64,000 nt of DNA from Providencia alcalifaciens. GTDB lineage: Bacteria; Pseudomonadota; Gammaproteobacteria; Enterobacterales; Enterobacteriaceae. The stretch's first letter is position 1; the number at the start of each line of letters is the position of its first letter. The DNA lies in contig NZ_CP084296.1 of NCBI RefSeq assembly GCF_020271745.1, positions 806,001 through 870,000 on the forward strand, written 5' to 3'. Under the pieces are notes generated by a model. The model was not told the origin of the DNA, did not search any database, and saw only the letters and a list, made by a program, of their open reading frames with translations. Of the stretch, positions 8,975 to 17,280 are shown piece after piece. The position numbers were made by a program, and so were the translations under genes.

Positions 8975-10115
8975 TTAAAGGTGGCGCCCCATATTTAATA
9001 CTCGGGCCACATTGCATGCGGTATTTTCTAAATTTTCAGCACCCTGCTTGAGTGCCTCACTAAGCGGAGATAATCTGGGCAGAATGCTAAATACCGCTGT
9101 TACACCCTCTTGGTGTAATTCTTCCACGCCATCCCCTAACACACCGCTTAATGCAATAACCGGAACCTGATGTTTTGCGGCGAGTCTTGCAATGCCTATG
9201 GGCGCTTTTCCGCCAGCGGTCTGCCCATCCATACTACCTTCCCCGATGATCACCAAGTCAGCATCTTGTAAGTGTTGCTCAAACGCTAAAGCGTCCATCA
9301 CAATCTCAATACCGGATTTAAGCTCACCGCCAAGTAGCGCAGCGGCTGCAACGGCGATCCCCCCCGCCGCGCCGCCACCAGCAAGATAACGATAGTCAGT
9401 CCCCGTTAACTGTTGAAGAAGCACCGCAAACTGGTTTAATCCGTAGTCCAACTCAGCCACCATTTCTGGCGTTGCCCCTTTTTGTGGACCAAAAACTGCC
9501 GCAGAGCCGTATTCCCCCAACCAATGGGTTACTCACATCACAAGCAATGTCGATTTTGCACTGAGATAAACGCGGGTTAAGTTGCTGAATATCAATATGC
9601 GCTATCTGTGAAAGGATATTCCCCGAGCACCCCAGTAATTGATGATTTTCATCATAAAACCGGACACCCAGCGCCTGTAACATGCCGACGCCACCATCCA
9701 CTGTAGCACTACCGCCAATCCCTAAAATAATTCGCTCAACCCCTTGAGCAAGCGCATTGGCTATCAGTTCTCCCGTACCATAGCTGTTCGTCAGCATCGG
9801 GTTTCGCTTGGCAATAGGCACTCGCATCAACCCGCTGGCTTGCGCCATTTCAATCACCGCCGCCTTACTTTCAGCTAATAGCCCATAGTAAGCCATTACA
9901 GGGAAACCCAAAGGATCTGCCACAGTAACCGATATTTTTTCCCCGTGCTGCGCCGCGATCAGCGCATCCACTGTACCCTCACCACCGTCAGCCACTGGCA
10001 GCGAAATATATTCCGCGTCAGGAAACACGCGTTGAAAGCCTTTTATCACTGATTGCGCCGCAAGCTCGGCGGTCATACTCTCTTTAAAAGAATCAGGTGC
10101 AATGATAATTTTCAT
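8975..10115 (-). pseudogene. garK: Glycerate kinase, interrupted by a frameshift
   Basis: Two frames together make one full-length type of glycerate kinase (about 380 residues), which phosphorylates D-glycerate. The first half (10115-9453) starts MKIIIAPDSFKESM and reaches DVSNPLVG, then goes out of frame. The second half resumes with EYGSAAVFGPQKGATPEM, exactly the next stretch of the family. The break lies in a run of five C on the plus strand (9514-9518, five G in the gene); four would restore one frame reading DVSNPLVGEYGSAAVFGPQKG. Either a one-base indel has inactivated the gene or the run was miscounted in sequencing. Both halves look otherwise intact. garK and glxK are paralogues, so the symbol is tentative. 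Confidence 0.85.
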
Positions 10116-10646
10116 TAATCAGCATTCCTTATCTGCACTGTGTATATTTATTCTCAATTCTATAAAATATTTAAAATAATGCCGATAATCAATAAACAAA
10201 TCTGTATATTTATGACGAAGTAAATATAAATCTTTCTCTCGAAACACATTTATGAATAATATATATATAAGTGTAACAGTCCATTACGTAATTAATACTT
10301 TATTATTATTTTTTGCGCTATTTTTATAAAAAAAATGCCAGCAATTATTGAGATAAAAAACCAATAGAAACAAAAAATAAGATGATTAAACTAGTTAAAC
10401 TAAAACATTAGAATATAAAACCCATAACTCTTTATTATTGTACTCTCTAACTGAGTGATTAAAATAGCTATTAACTATCGAAAATAGCCTATCAATCCGT
10501 CATAAATATTGGTAATTAATTTAACGTAGCGGTTAAATACTCCTAAATTGATTTAGTCAATTTTTGATTATTATCGCCAATTAAAGATAATAATATTTAA
10601 TTATCTTTAAATACTATTATCTCAATAACACTCGCATGGAGGGATC
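10116..10646. other. AT-rich intergenic region between divergent genes
   Basis: These 531 bases between the glycerate kinase remnant (minus) and the MrpJ-like gene (plus) are very AT-rich. They presumably hold both promoters. I see no RNA gene, repeat or clear operator. A high AT content of this kind would suit H-NS binding, but that is inference. Confidence 0.4.
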
Positions 10647-10940
10647 ATGCTAGCTAATCAACAATTCGATAACCATGAAGTATCCACTTACATTGGCTCA
10701 TTTCTTAAGCGACGACGTAAAGTTGTTGGACTGACTGGTGCTGAACTGGCCTCTCGTTTAAGCATCAGCCAACAACAGATTTCTCGCTATGAGCGAGGTG
10801 TCAATGCGATTACTATTCAAAATCTTTTGGGAATTTTACATGCTTTAGAATTAAAAAAGCACGACATTGATGAGTTCCTACAAAATATTTTCAATTTTTA
10901 TCATATCGATATTGATATGGAGAAAAAGTTGTTTAACTAG
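10647..10940 (+). CDS. XRE-family regulator, MrpJ-like
   Basis: A 97-residue helix-turn-helix protein. The Cro/C1-type domain covers about residues 15-70; its recognition helix contains SISQQQISRYERG, close to the motif of MrpJ and its paralogues in Proteus and Providencia. MrpJ-type proteins are usually the last gene of a fimbrial operon, where they repress flagellar genes when fimbriae are made. Here there is no fimbrial gene on either side, so it is an orphan copy. A strong GGAGGG ribosome site precedes the ATG by 4 bases. The upstream region is very AT-rich. The regulatory target cannot be read from the sequence. Confidence 0.85.
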   Translation: MLANQQFDNHEVSTYIGSFLKRRRKVVGLTGAELASRLSISQQQISRYERGVNAITIQNLLGILHALELKKHDIDEFLQNIFNFYHIDIDMEKKLFN

Positions 10941-11125
10941 AAATTAATTTTTACTAAACAACTCGTTAGGTATAGAGAGGGTAACGCCTCTCTACCTCTT
11001 CTCTCTCTGAAATCCCCATAATTCCCCTCAATCACTCTCATACCTGTGACAAAATCAACGCCTATAAATCAACTTTGAACATTGCTATGATGGAAAAATT
11101 AGCAAATCTTGTGATGGAGATAACG

Positions 11126-11704
11126 ATGAGTATCCAGCGCGACACTATTTTGAGCCATGCGTTAAACCAGTTAGAGAAACAAGGGTTATCTGCCTCGACA
11201 GAAAGTTTACTCACTGAAATTGAATCCGATTTTACGGCCTTACGCCAATTTTGGCCTGATGATGAAGCCCTCGTTTATGATTCTCTACGCTATCACGGGC
11301 AGCAAATTGAAGTGTGGCAGCGCCAAACCTTATTAGACGAGCAACTCAGCCCACAATTAAAACTCATGGCTCGCTATCAACAGCTGGCAGAGAAAGTCCG
11401 TGAGGGGCGTTTTCCTGGCTGCCTGTTTATTTCCGCCTGTAACTACTACCCAGACCCAGAGCATCCTATCCACCAATTAAGCCGCCTGCAAAAATCCAAT
11501 TCATTCAGCTTTACCAAGCAGCTGCTTGATGAGCTCGATATTGAAGATGCAGAACTCGTCGCCAATCAGATGGAGTTGGTCTTAGAAGGCTGTTTAAATC
11601 GCTTGTTGGTCAATCGCAATATCCGTGATGTGGAAATTGCTCAACAGCTTTCTGAGGATATTTTGACTATTGCCCTATGCCGTAAAAGAGGTGCATTAAG
11701 TTAA
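11126..11704 (+). CDS. yjdC: TetR-family transcriptional regulator YjdC
   Basis: A 192-residue regulator of the E. coli YjdC type. It has an N-terminal TetR-like helix-turn-helix and a ligand-binding domain with the conserved RYPGCLFIAAC-like segment (here RFPGCLFISAC), YPDPEHPIHQL and MELVLEGCLNRLLVNR. Start ATG 11126 (MSIQRD) matches the E. coli N-terminus and has GGAGA five bases upstream; the frame also stays open to ATG 11075. It lies next to a tRNA-Phe gene, as in E. coli (yjdC-pheU). Its E. coli neighbours dsbD and cutA are absent here. Its target genes are not well established. Confidence 0.9.
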   Translation: MSIQRDTILSHALNQLEKQGLSASTESLLTEIESDFTALRQFWPDDEALVYDSLRYHGQQIEVWQRQTLLDEQLSPQLKLMARYQQLAEKVREGRFPGCLFISACNYYPDPEHPIHQLSRLQKSNSFSFTKQLLDELDIEDAELVANQMELVLEGCLNRLLVNRNIRDVEIAQQLSEDILTIALCRKRGALS

Positions 11705-11791
11705 AATTCGTACACTCGCGCGTTAAACAGGCGTTTTTTGTCGAAAAAGAAAACACTCAGTCAGAAAATGGTTTTTTTTATAAAAAATGCA

Positions 11792-11820
11792 TTGACGGGA
11801 ACAACCTAATACGGTTTAAT
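11792..11820 (+). promoter_or_regulatory. Promoter of the tRNA-Phe gene
   Basis: TTGACG (11792-11797) and TTTAAT (11815-11820) are 17 bases apart. They are followed by a GC-rich GCGCCCC discriminator and the tRNA ten bases on, the layout of growth-rate-controlled stable RNA promoters. Confidence 0.8.
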
Positions 11821-11830
11821 GCGCCCCGTT

Positions 11831-11906
11831 GCCCGGATAGCTCAGTCGGTAGAGCAGGGGATTGAAAATCCCCGTGTCCTTGGTTCGATTCCGAGTCCGG
11901 GCACCA
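11831..11906 (+). tRNA. pheU: tRNA-Phe (anticodon GAA)
   Basis: A 76-base tRNA with encoded CCA. The acceptor arms GCCCGGA and TCCGGGC pair; the D arm is GCTCAGTCGGTAGAGC; the anticodon stem-loop GGGGATTGAAAATCCCC carries GAA; the T arm holds GGTTCGATTCC. Position next to yjdC matches E. coli pheU, a common integration site for genomic islands. The tRNA is intact and followed at once by its own terminator. I found no second copy of its 3' end in the window that could mark an island boundary. Confidence 0.97.
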
Positions 11907-11916
11907 CTATTTAAAG

Positions 11917-11940
11917 AACCCGCCCTCGTGGCGGGTTTTT
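11917..11940 (+). terminator. Terminator after tRNA-Phe
   Basis: AACCCGCC (11917-11924) pairs perfectly with GGCGGGTT (11930-11937), followed by T5. Confidence 0.92.
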
Positions 11941-12029
11941 GCTTTCTAGCGGATTACTTCAGTCTTCACGTCTCAAAAACCACTTTCTTCGTTCACCACT
12001 ACCCCCTAAAAAATAGCGCAGAATCGTGA

Positions 12030-12953
12030 CTACAGGCTTTTGAGTAAATCTTGACGATATGGCAATGCGGTCATTGCACCCTTCGCCGTGGTGGCTAATG
12101 CACCACAAATTTGTGCTTGTCCTATAATAACGCTCAAAGTGTCTTCATCACTCGGTAAACCATAAACCGCCAGCCCCGCTAATAAACCTGCGACAAAAGC
12201 ATCTCCCGCACCGGTCGTATCAACCACCACCACCGGTCTAGCAGAATAATGCAGGATATCGCCCTGCCAACACACCATCACCCCATTTTTACCTAGAGTC
12301 ACCAGCAGTAAATCAAAAGAATACTGTGCTGAAAGTTGTGCAATACCTTGCTGAATATCAGTTTTGCCGCTTAAGAAAAATAACTCTTCTTCGGATAACT
12401 TCACCACCGAAGCGAAAGTTAGCGCTTTATGTAAACATTCACGCAATAGATTTTCATCCTGCCACAGATCCGTTCGAATATTAGGATCAAAACTAACGCG
12501 CCCACCTGCACGACGGATTTTTTCCATAGCATAAAATGTGGTACTGCGGCTCGGCTCCGCACTCAGCGCGATAGAGCAAGCGTGTAGCCATTCATTTTTC
12601 TGAAATACGGGTAAGTCTTCGACTTCTAAAAAAAGATCCGCAGCGGGGCGAACCATAAACGTAAAGGTTCGCTCTCCTTCTTCATCCAGTTCAACCACCA
12701 CCGTTGATGTACGATGTTGCGGATCCAACTTCATATAGTCGGTGTCCACCCTCTCTTGCTCTAACGTGCGGAGCATAAAGCGGCCAAAAGGATCATCTCC
12801 GACACGACCAATAAACCCACTTTGTCCATCAAGGCGAGCAACCCCAGCCGCAACATTCGCAGGCGCGCCCCCCGGAAGCTGAAGTAAGCAGCCTTCTCTT
12901 TCGGGGATCAAATCAACAACAGCATCACCGAGAACCCACACTTTATCGGTCAT
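12030..12953 (-). CDS. cscK: Fructokinase of the sucrose regulon
   Basis: A 307-residue PfkB/ribokinase-family sugar kinase that phosphorylates the fructose released from sucrose. It starts MTDKVWVLGDAVVDL and has GGAPANVAAGVARL near the N-terminus and the DTTGAGDAFVAGLL anion-hole/catalytic-base motif near the C-terminus, very like E. coli CscK. ATG 12953 has TTGGAG seven bases upstream and matches CscK, so it is preferred to the in-frame TTG at 12971. It follows cscR on the same strand with a 39-base gap, probably one transcript. Confidence 0.93.
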   Translation of the reverse strand: MTDKVWVLGDAVVDLIPEREGCLLQLPGGAPANVAAGVARLDGQSGFIGRVGDDPFGRFMLRTLEQERVDTDYMKLDPQHRTSTVVVELDEEGERTFTFMVRPAADLFLEVEDLPVFQKNEWLHACSIALSAEPSRSTTFYAMEKIRRAGGRVSFDPNIRTDLWQDENLLRECLHKALTFASVVKLSEEELFFLSGKTDIQQGIAQLSAQYSFDLLLVTLGKNGVMVCWQGDILHYSARPVVVVDTTGAGDAFVAGLLAGLAVYGLPSDEDTLSVIIGQAQICGALATTAKGAMTALPYRQDLLKSL

Positions 12954-12992
12954 AAATAACTCCAAAGACAATATTGAAAATAGTCAGTATGA

Positions 12993-13988
12993 TTAAATTG
13001 AATCCCTTGGTAACCAAGGCGATGAAATATAGACAGTTTCTCGATGCGTCTCCCCATTAATGATATGTAGCGCGCTGCGCTTACCAATCTCATAATGGGG
13101 AAGTTGCACCGTCGAAAGCGGTGGAATAAATAATTCGCCGATCCCAACCATATTGTCGTAACCCACAACAGCGACATCTTTTGGGATCTTCAATCCACTC
13201 TCTAGCAAGATCTGATACACAATGAATGCGATCCGATCGTTTCCACAAATAATGGAATCAAAACTCGCTTTTCCATGGTGGATCTGTTTACGGACAATCT
13301 CAGGAATATCTGCATAATTTTCTGTACTTAAAAAATGATGAGATAGCGCATCCGCATTAATGCCATGTTCTTCACAGGCGCGCTTAACCCCAAGAACTCG
13401 ACGGAGAGTAGCCGGGTGGTTGTCTGGGAGATATAAACACAGCGGCTGGCGGTACCCCGCATTTAATAGCGCTTTCACCGCGTTATATTGACCATCTTCA
13501 TCATCGGGTACATAGCTGGCCGTTGGTACATTTAAACTTTCACAGTTAGCGAGTACTAGTGGCACTTTCATCATGTGCTTGGTAATTTCAACCTGCCGAA
13601 GTCCCATTGCCGTGTAAATAATGCCATCTGGGCGATGAGAAAAAAGTAAACTCGCGATGGCTTCCGGGTCATCACCTTCTAGCATATTCACCACATAGCT
13701 ATTCCAACCGTGTGAACGCGCCGTTTCTTCAATAGACAGCGTGATATCGACAGAAAAAGGAGACGTCGCCGTATCTAGCGCCAGCACCCCAATCGTTCGA
13801 GGCTTTTGTCCTGACCGTGTACCGCGGATCATCCGAGCTGAAAGATCAGGCGTATAACCGGTTTCATTAATCGCTTTTTGAATGCGTGCTAATGTCTCTT
13901 TTTTCAGCTTTTCAGGATTATTGATAGCTCTTGAGACCGTCATCATTGAAACACCAGCCAGCTTTGCGACATCTTTTAAGAGTACCAT
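12993..13988 (-). CDS. cscR: LacI-family sucrose repressor
   Basis: A 331-residue LacI-type repressor. The N-terminal helix-turn-helix reads LKDVAKLAGVSMMTVSRAIN (about 4-23), with the hinge and the sugar-binding core behind it (GVLALDT, DGIIYT, GYDN segments). E. coli CscR has the same length. It lies between cscK and the divergent cscBA operon and is expected to repress both in the absence of sucrose or fructose, through the two palindromes in the 235-base cscR-cscB gap. Confidence 0.93.
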   Translation of the reverse strand: MVLLKDVAKLAGVSMMTVSRAINNPEKLKKETLARIQKAINETGYTPDLSARMIRGTRSGQKPRTIGVLALDTATSPFSVDITLSIEETARSHGWNSYVVNMLEGDDPEAIASLLFSHRPDGIIYTAMGLRQVEITKHMMKVPLVLANCESLNVPTASYVPDDEDGQYNAVKALLNAGYRQPLCLYLPDNHPATLRRVLGVKRACEEHGINADALSHHFLSTENYADIPEIVRKQIHHGKASFDSIICGNDRIAFIVYQILLESGLKIPKDVAVVGYDNMVGIGELFIPPLSTVQLPHYEIGKRSALHIINGETHRETVYISSPWLPRDSI

Positions 13989-14114
13989 TTTGCCCTCTTT
14001 ACTCTATTTTCAACGTCTTTGGATCCAACGTCTTTTCGTCGGAGTATATCAACCAATAAATCGCCACATGATTGCGAGAATAAGAAACCTGTGACATCCC
14101 TCACATACCGCCAA

Positions 14115-14190
14115 TGTTAATGTTAACATTGGTGATTAACATCATATTTATGCACTATACCGTCTTTTATAAAGCGAATGTTAACATTAA
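14115..14190. promoter_or_regulatory. Divergent csc control region with two CscR-type operators
   Basis: The 12-base palindrome AATGTTAACATT occurs twice, at 14119-14130 and 14177-14188, 58 bases apart. The first is embedded in a longer near-palindrome beginning at 14112 (CCAATG...CATTGG). Two identical palindromes between a LacI-family regulator and its divergent target operon are very likely its operators and may support looping. Functional assignment is inference. Confidence 0.8.
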
Positions 14191-14223
14191 CAATATAGAC
14201 ATTCTGACAGTAGGAGAATATCT

Positions 14224-15486
14224 ATGGGCAAAAAAACACGCGCTAACATGCATGCCTATCTCACATTAAGTGGTTTGTTATTTACTTTTTTTTGGACATG
14301 GTCATCCGTGTTTTCCTTGGTATCTCTGTGGCTCAGCCAAAAAATTGGCCTAAAGGGCACCGATACGGGCATTATTTTTTCTGTTATCAGCCTAACCGCA
14401 TTTTGTGCTCAGCCTCTTTATGGGTTTATTCAAGACAGGCTTGGCTTACGCAAAAATCTATTATGGTTTCTGGGTGGATTGCTATTAATCAGCGGGCCTT
14501 GGTTTATTTTTGTCTGTACCCCGTTATTAAAATGGAACATTTTTGCAGGGGCTGCCGCGTTGGGCATTTATGTTGGCGCAACTTTCTTTGCCGGTATTGG
14601 TGCACTTGAATCCTATACTGAGCGCGTCAGTCGCATCGCGAGTTTTGAATATGGTCGTGCCCGTATGTGGGGTTCACTGGGCTGGGCAGGCGCCACCTTT
14701 TTTGCTGGGTTATTATTTAATATCGATCCCAACTTGAATTTTGCCATGGGTTCCGCCAGCGCACTCCTGTTCATCGTTCTGTTATGGCGTTTACGCAACG
14801 TTCGCCCTCATACCATGAATGAGCTTGAGTTCGGCAAAACTCAGTCACTGACTATCGCTGACGCGCTGGGATTATTACGCATGCGCTCATTTTGGTCTTT
14901 GGTGATATTTGTCTGCGGGGTAAGTGTTTATAACGTCTACGACCAACAGTTTCCGGTCTATTTTGCCTCGTTGTTTGCCAACCAAAACGAAGGCAATGAG
15001 ATGTTTGGCTACTTAAACTCACTTCAGGTCTTTTTAGAGGCTGGAGGTATGTTCTTAGCGCCTTTCCTCGTCAATCGTATTGGCGCAAAGCGTGGTCTGC
15101 TTTTGAGCGGCGTCATCATGGCGCTGCGTATTTTAGGTTCGGGGCTTGCCGACGATGCAATCACGATTTCATTTATGAAACTGCTACATGCCGTTGAACT
15201 CCCTATCCTATTAATTTCATTATTTAAATACATTACGTCTGTATTTGATAAACGTTTATCTGCAACCATCTACTTAGTGGGTTTCCAGTTTATAGCGTCG
15301 CTCTGCGCCTCATTTTTATCCCCACTCGCAGGCTACAGCTATGACACATTAGGCTTTGCAGATACCTATATGATCCTCGCCGCTATCGTCATTTCCATGA
15401 CGATAATTTCAAGTGTCCTTCTGCAATCAGAGGACGCATCAACCGTCAATCATATGACAACATCGAAAAAAACGGTGGAACTATGA
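14224..15486 (+). CDS. cscB: Sucrose:proton symporter (LacY-type MFS)
   Basis: A 420-residue inner-membrane MFS permease of the oligosaccharide:H+ symporter (LacY) family, about the length of E. coli CscB (415). It shows the family's FFWTWSSVFSLVSLWLSQ start, the QPLYGFIQDRLGLRKNL loop between helices 2 and 3, and FEYGRARMWGSLGWA around helix 5. It imports unmodified sucrose, so this is the non-PTS route. TAGGAGA stands seven bases before the ATG. The stop overlaps the cscA start by 4 bases. The two operator palindromes lie upstream. Confidence 0.94.
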   Translation: MGKKTRANMHAYLTLSGLLFTFFWTWSSVFSLVSLWLSQKIGLKGTDTGIIFSVISLTAFCAQPLYGFIQDRLGLRKNLLWFLGGLLLISGPWFIFVCTPLLKWNIFAGAAALGIYVGATFFAGIGALESYTERVSRIASFEYGRARMWGSLGWAGATFFAGLLFNIDPNLNFAMGSASALLFIVLLWRLRNVRPHTMNELEFGKTQSLTIADALGLLRMRSFWSLVIFVCGVSVYNVYDQQFPVYFASLFANQNEGNEMFGYLNSLQVFLEAGGMFLAPFLVNRIGAKRGLLLSGVIMALRILGSGLADDAITISFMKLLHAVELPILLISLFKYITSVFDKRLSATIYLVGFQFIASLCASFLSPLAGYSYDTLGFADTYMILAAIVISMTIISSVLLQSEDASTVNHMTTSKKTVEL

Positions 15487-16928
15487 AGCAGAAACTTCAG
15501 CAAGCACAATTTGCTCTTGAGCAACTTAAAGCTCAACGTGGAAACACCTATTACCCTGACTTCCATCTTGCTCCGCCCGCTGGCTGGATGAATGATCCCA
15601 ATGGCTTGATTTACTTTGATGGGGTATATCATGCATTCTATCAACATCATCCAATGAGTGCTGATTGGGGACCGATGCATTGGGGTCACGCCACCAGCCA
15701 CGACATGATCCATTGGCAACATGAACCTATCGCTCTAGCACCCGGTGATGATTATGACCGTGATGGATGTTTTTCGGGTTGTGCCGTAAATGATAATGGA
15801 ACCCTTTCACTCATTTACACAGGGCATGTGTGGCTAAAAGAAGCCGGTGACGATAGCGCTATCCGTGAAGTGCAATGTTTAGCAACCAGCACTGACGGTA
15901 TTCACTTTGAAAAACAAGGTATTGTGCTAACCCCTCCTGAGGGCATTATGCATTTCCGTGACCCCAAAATTTGGCAAGAAAATGGAACTTGGTGGATGGT
16001 GCTAGGTGCACGAGACGCGGCAAATTGTGGACAAACGTTGCTCTATAAGGGTAACTCACTACGCGAATGGCAACTTGATAGAATCCTCGCCCACGCTGAC
16101 GTTGATGGTGGCTATATGTGGGAATGCCCAGATTTCTTCCCGTGTGGCAACCACCACTATTTGATGTTTTCACCACAAGGCATCCAACAAAACACAGGTT
16201 ACCAATATCGTAATCGCTTCCAATCTGGCGTGATCCAAGGTCACTGGCAACAAGGAAGCGCCTTTATACAAAGCCAAAAATTTACTGAACTGGATAATGG
16301 GCACGATTTCTACGCGCCACAATCATTCACTACCGCGGATGGGCGACGTGTCATTATGGCTTGGATGGATATGTGGGAATCAGCCATGCCGTCCAAACAA
16401 GAAGGCTGGGCGGGCTGCTTAACCCTACCACGCGAGTTATTTGTACGAGATGGACATTTATGCCAACGCCCGGTGATTGAAGCCAAATCATTACGCCAAC
16501 AGAGCCACCCCATTGAGCCTCACTCGGTCAGTAAAACAGAAGTTTTACTCGACCATTCCAGCGCCATCGAATTAGAGCTTGTTTGGGATATAGACCAAAG
16601 CAATGCAGAACGATATGGTATAGCGCTAGGCAATAAGGTCGGCGATGGATTAGCGCTGTATATTGATAGCCAATCCCAGCGCTTAGTGCTCTGGCGGCAC
16701 TACCCAGAATATGAGCTGGATGGTTATCGCAGCATTCCATTACCTGCGAGCGATAAACTTTCATTGCGTATTTTTATCGATCGCTCCTCCGTTGAAGTCT
16801 TTGTCAACGAAGGTGACGCTGCAATGTCTAGCCGTATTTATCCCCAACCTAATGCACGCAAGTTAATGTTATTTGCTTCTCATGGCAGCGCGGTTATTTC
16901 TGAAGGAACACTTTGGCAGCTAAAATAA
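15483..16928 (+). CDS. cscA: Sucrose hydrolase (invertase, GH32)
   Basis: A 481-residue GH32 enzyme that splits cytoplasmic sucrose into glucose and fructose. The three acidic signatures are present: WMNDPNG with the nucleophile Asp, FRDPK with the transition-state stabiliser, and WECPDFF with the acid/base Glu. A C-terminal beta-sandwich carries SLRIFIDRSSVEVFVNEG. No signal peptide is seen, consistent with a cytoplasmic enzyme behind CscB. It is coupled to cscB by an ATGA overlap and followed by a terminator at 17026. Confidence 0.95.
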   Translation: MKQKLQQAQFALEQLKAQRGNTYYPDFHLAPPAGWMNDPNGLIYFDGVYHAFYQHHPMSADWGPMHWGHATSHDMIHWQHEPIALAPGDDYDRDGCFSGCAVNDNGTLSLIYTGHVWLKEAGDDSAIREVQCLATSTDGIHFEKQGIVLTPPEGIMHFRDPKIWQENGTWWMVLGARDAANCGQTLLYKGNSLREWQLDRILAHADVDGGYMWECPDFFPCGNHHYLMFSPQGIQQNTGYQYRNRFQSGVIQGHWQQGSAFIQSQKFTELDNGHDFYAPQSFTTADGRRVIMAWMDMWESAMPSKQEGWAGCLTLPRELFVRDGHLCQRPVIEAKSLRQQSHPIEPHSVSKTEVLLDHSSAIELELVWDIDQSNAERYGIALGNKVGDGLALYIDSQSQRLVLWRHYPEYELDGYRSIPLPASDKLSLRIFIDRSSVEVFVNEGDAAMSSRIYPQPNARKLMLFASHGSAVISEGTLWQLK

Positions 16929-17280
16929 TTATTAAGCTGGAATTAAGAGAAATAAAATAACCTTGTGAGAAAGCACATCATAAAGTGCCCCCATAAAATT
17001 AAACGTATTGAGTTAAACGACTTGCAAGGCCTTATTTCGACATAACCTAAATAAGGCCTTTTAATTTGACGAAAAAGTATCAAATATTTTGCTGAATGAA
17101 AGAAAAATGATTCTTATGACAAATTTTGACTCGCAATCATAATTTTTATCACGCAATTTATTTTCATGAACTTCATGTTTTGAACATAATTAAGACTAAG
17201 CACCTAGGATGTGATAATTATATTCTTTATTATCCTGTTAATTTTCTGATGCGATGACTTTTTAGCAAGGTTGCTTAGCC
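16929..17280. other. Intergenic region between csc and srf blocks
   Basis: About 350 AT-rich bases. They hold the cscA terminator (17026-17064) and, beyond it, presumably the promoter of the first srf-block gene. No RNA gene or repeat was seen. Confidence 0.4.
17026..17064 (+). terminator. Terminator after cscBA
   Basis: AAGGCCTTATTT (17026-17037) pairs perfectly with AAATAAGGCCTT (17049-17060) and is followed by a T-rich tail. It separates the sucrose operon from the srf block. Confidence 0.88.
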
